NCBI GenBank assembly: GCA_002293625.1
Contig: DBDP01000141.1
Location: forward strand, 1 to 7,882
DNA length: 7,882 nt
Direction of reading: 5' to 3'
Source of the DNA: Clostridiales bacterium UBA929
GTDB lineage: Bacteria > Bacillota > Clostridia > Oscillospirales > UBA929
Shown here in pieces: positions 5,096-7,882 of the stretch (its first letter is position 1; every line of letters begins with the position of its first letter). A program made the translations under genes and the position numbers. The notes beneath the pieces were generated by a model that made no database searches, was not told the DNA's origin, and saw only the letters and a list, made by a program, of their open reading frames with translations.

Positions 5096-7463
5096 TGTCG
5101 TTTTCGGAGTTCAGGGCGGTATCCGGGATAAAGCAGCCTTCGAGCTTTTCGCCGTTGACCGTCAGCGACTTCACGCCGTGGACGGAACCGCCGGGATTCT
5201 TCACGCGGATACGCAGCGTCTTTCCGCGCAGCTTTTTCGTCATGCCCCAGTCTGTCCAGTCACCCGGAACCGAAGGATCGATCGTAATGCCGTCCGGGTT
5301 TGGGCGGAGACCCAAAATACCCTCAACCGTACCCACCATGACGGTGGATGCCGTGCCGGTCAGCCAGTGGACATGGGCGCGCCCCGCGAACGGACTGTCC
5401 TTACCCTCCACAAACTGCCCGTGGACATACGGCTCCAGCACGCGCCGGTCGGCGTCGTCGTTCATATAGGCGGGGCTTGCCTCGCGCCAGTATTCAAAAG
5501 CGCGGTCGCCGCGTCCGAGCAGCGCTTCCGCCAGAATCGCCCAGCCTTGAGATTGCGAAAAGATACCGCCATTTTCTTTGGTGCCGCGGTTAAAGCACAC
5601 CGCCAACGCGCCGTCAAAGGCGTGTTTTTGATAAGACGGATACATCAGCATGATGCCGTTCGGGGTATTCAGCTCTTTATGCACGGTATCCATCGTAAGC
5701 GCTCCGCGCTCCGCGCCCGACGCGCCCGAAATCACGCCCCAAGACTGCGGATTGAGCCACATGGCTGCCTCCGGGTCGCCCTTCCTGCCGATTACGCCCC
5801 CGTCCTCACGGAATCCGCGAATCCAGCGGTCGCCGTCCCAGCACAGGGTGTTGATCTTATCCAAAACGTCTTGAATCCAGCCGTTCAGCGTTTCCAGATA
5901 CGAGGCGTCATTCTTGCCCTCCGCGTAACCCTTCAGGATGCGCATGGCGTAGTAGAGCTGGAAGAGGACGAATGTGCTCTCGCCCTTTTTACCGAGCCGC
6001 AGGCAGTCGTTCCAGTCGGCGTGCAGACCGGCGGGCATCCCGTGCGCGCCCAAGTTGTCCATCGAGAATTGAATCGCGCGTTTCAAATGCTCGTAAACGG
6101 AAGCCGGTTCGTTCACGTTCGCGAACAGAACTTTATGGTCGAGGAAGGAAAGCTCGCCCGATTCATCGATATACTTTTTGATCGTGGGGAAGAGCCACAG
6201 CGCGTCGTCGGCGCGGTAGCTCGGGTGTCCCGTTTCTTTGACATACGACGCGTCGTCGGGGGTACCTTCATGACCGGGGTTGTGGTTGTATTTCACCAGC
6301 GGCAAGCCCGCGCCGTTGTCCACCTGCGCCGAAAGCATGAACTCAATCTGCGCCCTCGCCATCTCCGGCGCGAGATGGATAATGCCTTGGATATCCTGCA
6401 CGGTGTCGCGGTAGCCGAACCCGTTTCGCAGACCGCAATACTGGAACGACGCGGCGCGCGACCAAATGAACGTGATGAAGCACTGGTAAGCGTTCCATAC
6501 GTTGACCATATTGTTAAAGTTCTCGTCGGGGGTCTGTACTTGCAGATTCTCGAGTTTGCCGTGCCAGTACGCTTTCAGCTCCGCGAGCTCCGTTTCTACG
6601 CGCCCCGCTTCCCGGTACTGCCCGATCAGCTTCTTCGCCTCTGCTTCGGGTTTTTGACCGAGGATATAAATGATTTCCTTTGTCTCTCCCGGTGCCAGCG
6701 TAATGTCGCTTTGCAGCGCGCCGCAGGAGTTACAGTTGTAGTTGAGACCGCCTTTCAACCCGTCCGATATACCGGCGGGATTGTGATAGCCGCGGTACGC
6801 GCCGACAAACTGATCCCGGTCGCCGCAGTAAGCCGTGACCTCCGCTCCCGCCGCGCCGAAGAAACGTTCTTTGTTCGGGTCGGCAAAGTTTTCGTTGACC
6901 CGCTGGAGGATGTGGTCGCCGTTGAAATATGTACGGGTGATGAAAAGGGTGTATTGTAAATTGACCTGATCCTGCTCATAGTTTGATTCGTTGGTAAACT
7001 CCACATAGCCGGTCACGGCCAGTTTGCGCGGTTTCGTGCCGCTGTTGGTTACTTTCAGACGCCAGACCTCATGCGTCGCGTCAAGGGGGACATAGTAGAG
7101 CGTTTCGGTATCAATGTCTTTATACTGAGAGGAGATAACGGTGTAGGCCGTGCCGTGACGGCATTCCGAACGGTAGGCGTCAAGGGGTTTTGCAACCGGC
7201 ATCCAAGAAGCCGACCAGAAGTCGCCGTCTTCGGCGTCGCGCAGATAGATATACCGCCCGGGCTGGTCGGAGGTGACCGAGTTGAAGCGGTAGCGGATAA
7301 GACGGCCGTTCGCGCCGGACTTGACAAAGCTGTAGCCTCCCGCGTTGTTGGAGATGATCGCGCCGTATTCGGGCGAGCCGAGATAGTTCGCCCAAGCAGA
7401 CGGCGTAGCCGGATTGGTGATGACGTACTCCCTGTTTTTTTCGTCGAAATGACCGTAGCGCAT
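5079..7463 (-). CDS. GH94 beta-disaccharide phosphorylase (chitobiose/cellobiose phosphorylase family)
   Basis: Family members reversibly phosphorolyse a beta-linked disaccharide to an alpha-sugar 1-phosphate plus a free sugar, with inversion. The protein has 794 residues, normal for GH94, and no signal peptide, so it should act on imported sugars in the cytoplasm. Seen: N-terminal RYGHFDEKNREYVIT (2-16), AGGYSF (41-46), WSRAASF (334-340), GYRDTVQD (350-357, R352 and D353), the catalytic HADWNDC (481-487, general acid D486), KENGGIF (629-635) and WLTGTAS (700-706). WSR, GYRDT, PVAKPLD and the short stretch after DWNDC look more like chitobiose phosphorylase than classical cellobiose phosphorylase, but I cannot fix the substrate; a laminaribiose-type enzyme is possible. 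Q637 stands where I expect a phosphate-binding His. ATG 7463-7461 was chosen because AGGAAGGGAG (7480-7471) lies seven bases upstream. A promoter lies at 7540-7568, and the 3' end overlaps the GTPase. Confidence 0.92.
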   Translation of the reverse strand: MRYGHFDEKNREYVITNPATPSAWANYLGSPEYGAIISNNAGGYSFVKSGANGRLIRYRFNSVTSDQPGRYIYLRDAEDGDFWSASWMPVAKPLDAYRSECRHGTAYTVISSQYKDIDTETLYYVPLDATHEVWRLKVTNSGTKPRKLAVTGYVEFTNESNYEQDQVNLQYTLFITRTYFNGDHILQRVNENFADPNKERFFGAAGAEVTAYCGDRDQFVGAYRGYHNPAGISDGLKGGLNYNCNSCGALQSDITLAPGETKEIIYILGQKPEAEAKKLIGQYREAGRVETELAELKAYWHGKLENLQVQTPDENFNNMVNVWNAYQCFITFIWSRAASFQYCGLRNGFGYRDTVQDIQGIIHLAPEMARAQIEFMLSAQVDNGAGLPLVKYNHNPGHEGTPDDASYVKETGHPSYRADDALWLFPTIKKYIDESGELSFLDHKVLFANVNEPASVYEHLKRAIQFSMDNLGAHGMPAGLHADWNDCLRLGKKGESTFVLFQLYYAMRILKGYAEGKNDASYLETLNGWIQDVLDKINTLCWDGDRWIRGFREDGGVIGRKGDPEAAMWLNPQSWGVISGASGAERGALTMDTVHKELNTPNGIMLMYPSYQKHAFDGALAVCFNRGTKENGGIFSQSQGWAILAEALLGRGDRAFEYWREASPAYMNDDADRRVLEPYVHGQFVEGKDSPFAGRAHVHWLTGTASTVMVGTVEGILGLRPNPDGITIDPSVPGDWTDWGMTKKLRGKTLRIRVKNPGGSVHGVKSLTVNGEKLEGCFIPDTALNSENDIVIEM

Positions 7464-7517
7464 GAAAATTCTCCCTTCCTTTTGTTGCATAAAAGCTCCC
7501 CGCCCATTCGCCCGGAG

Positions 7518-7531
7518 CGAAAACGGGGACA
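7518..7531 (+). promoter_or_regulatory. Possible degenerate cre (CcpA) site at the GH94 transcription start
   Basis: CGAAAACGGGGACA resembles the catabolite-responsive element TGNAANCGNWNNCA with two mismatches, at the first T and at the W. It lies about 2-15 bases downstream of the predicted start point, a usual place for CcpA repression. GH94 sugar genes are plausible CcpA targets and hprK is in the same window. The match is weak and could be chance. Confidence 0.25.
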
Positions 7532-7539
7532 ACACAGTT

Positions 7540-7568
7540 ATTATACACGCTCTGTTCCAAAAAATAAA
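7540..7568 (-). promoter_or_regulatory. Promoter for the GH94-GTPase unit: perfect -10, weak -35
   Basis: Minus-strand TATAAT (7545-7540) is a perfect -10 box. At 17 bases' distance the -35 reads TTTATT (7568-7563), only three of six. The start point would be near 7533, giving a leader of about 70 bases. The leader holds a weak 5-bp stem (7518-7514 with 7499-7495, 14-base loop) followed by TTTT. A good -10 with a poor -35 fits an activated promoter; that last point is inference. Confidence 0.6.
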
Positions 7569-7569
7569 G

Positions 7570-7579
7570 CGTCATGACG
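7570..7579. promoter_or_regulatory. Perfect 10-bp palindrome CGTCATGACG upstream of the GH94 promoter
   Basis: CGTCATGACG is a perfect dyad flanked by A-rich runs on the plus strand (AAATAAAG on one side, AAAAAAATT on the other). It sits just upstream of the predicted -35, about -37 to -46 from the GH94 start point. As RNA it would form only a 3-bp stem, so it is a better candidate for a DNA-binding site than for a terminator. No bound protein is known. Confidence 0.35.
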
Positions 7580-7599
7580 AAAAAAATTGTGCAAACAGC

Positions 7600-7882
7600 C
7601 TATTTTTTTCTCCGGATCGTGAGGATGTGTACGGTGACCGCCGCGCCAACCACCGCCAATATGATTAGCACTGCCGGGCGGTGAATCAACGCGCCGGAAA
7701 CAAACAGCGCAGCCCACAGAAACACAATACCGCGCACCCGTGCCGACGTGCTGATGCCGGTATGCTCCCGGTAATTGCGGATATACTCGCCAAAGTATTT
7801 CCCCCTCGCGAGCCACCGGTACATCGCCGGGTTCGCAACGGAAAAACACCCCGAGGCGCACAACACGAACGGCGTGGTCGGC
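7600..7882 (-). CDS. DUF454/YbaN family inner membrane protein, 5' end outside window
   Basis: The function of this small membrane protein family (E. coli YbaN) is not established. The last 94 residues are present. The family hallmark PTTPFVL...CF begins at the right edge, before any in-window start codon, so the gene extends beyond the window; a GTG at 7866 is an internal codon. Also typical are the following NPAMYRWL, YFGEYIRNYREH and the IxxxARxR segment, then two hydrophobic helices and a basic end, RRKK, before TAG (7602-7600). The family is normally about 115-130 residues, so roughly 25-35 residues are missing. It runs in the same direction as the GH94 gene, 136 bp upstream of it. T-rich runs follow, but I find no convincing hairpin terminator, so some read-through into the GH94 gene is possible. 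Confidence 0.88.
   Translation of the reverse strand, partial: PTTPFVLCASGCFSVANPAMYRWLARGKYFGEYIRNYREHTGISTSARVRGIVFLWAALFVSGALIHRPAVLIILAVVGAAVTVHILTIRRKK

Noticed and set aside
4779..6959. A 726-codon open frame on the plus strand, antisense to GH94 and the start of the GTPase gene.
   Set aside because: From 5079 on it is exactly codon-in-register with GH94, so its openness only means that GH94 there avoids TTA, CTA and TCA codons. The product is a His/Arg/Val-rich sequence with no family likeness, and it crosses the junction of two well-conserved genes.
7495..7518. A stem in the GH94 leader followed by TTTT, as a possible attenuator.
   Set aside because: Only 5 bp with a 14-base loop and four T; too weak to call.
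7464..7535. N-terminal extension of the GH94 gene by 24 codons.
   Set aside because: GH94 proteins start at the RYGHFD block, a strong ribosome binding site precedes the ATG at 7463, and the extension's first codon overlaps the predicted transcription start.

Overview
The window reads like a chromosomal segment of a Gram-positive, Clostridia-type bacterium of fairly high G+C. Clues are HPr kinase/phosphorylase (a Firmicutes hallmark), strong AGGAGG-type ribosome binding sites, an archaeal-type phosphoglycerate mutase, a GH94 disaccharide phosphorylase and a Tet(M)-like GTPase. An Oscillospirales-like anaerobe is my guess; nothing in the window fixes the genus. I see no tRNA, rRNA, CRISPR array, insertion sequence or integrase.

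All seven genes lie on the minus strand, so transcription runs from high to low coordinates. From the right edge: a DUF454/YbaN membrane protein whose 5' end is cut off (7600-7882); a 136-bp gap with a perfect TATAAT -10 box, a 10-bp palindrome and a possible cre site; a GH94 phosphorylase (5079-7463); and an EF-G/Tet(M)-like GTPase that overlaps it by up to 17 bp and starts with TTG (3221-5095). A near-consensus promoter laid over the GTPase stop codon then drives a response regulator (2357-3175) and hprK (1404-2345), which are translationally coupled. A 100-bp gap leads to tspO (848-1303). A strong intrinsic terminator follows, and an extended -10 promoter overlaps it, so apgM (1-767, cut by the left edge) appears insulated from upstream transcription yet has its own start.

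The common thread is carbon and energy metabolism. GH94 splits beta-linked disaccharides with phosphate and saves ATP, ApgM serves lower glycolysis, and HprK senses glycolytic state and sets carbon catabolite repression through HPr. The response regulator has no recognisable DNA-binding output and its stop codon sits in the hprK ribosome binding site. The GTPase lacks the Tyr-Ser-Pro-Val loop that Tet(M) uses to displace tetracycline.

No clearly new defence or mobile system is visible. The most notable items are the coupled response regulator-hprK pair, the terminator/promoter overlap before apgM, the loop-altered ribosome-protection paralogue coupled to GH94, and a His-to-Gln change in the expected phosphate site of GH94.
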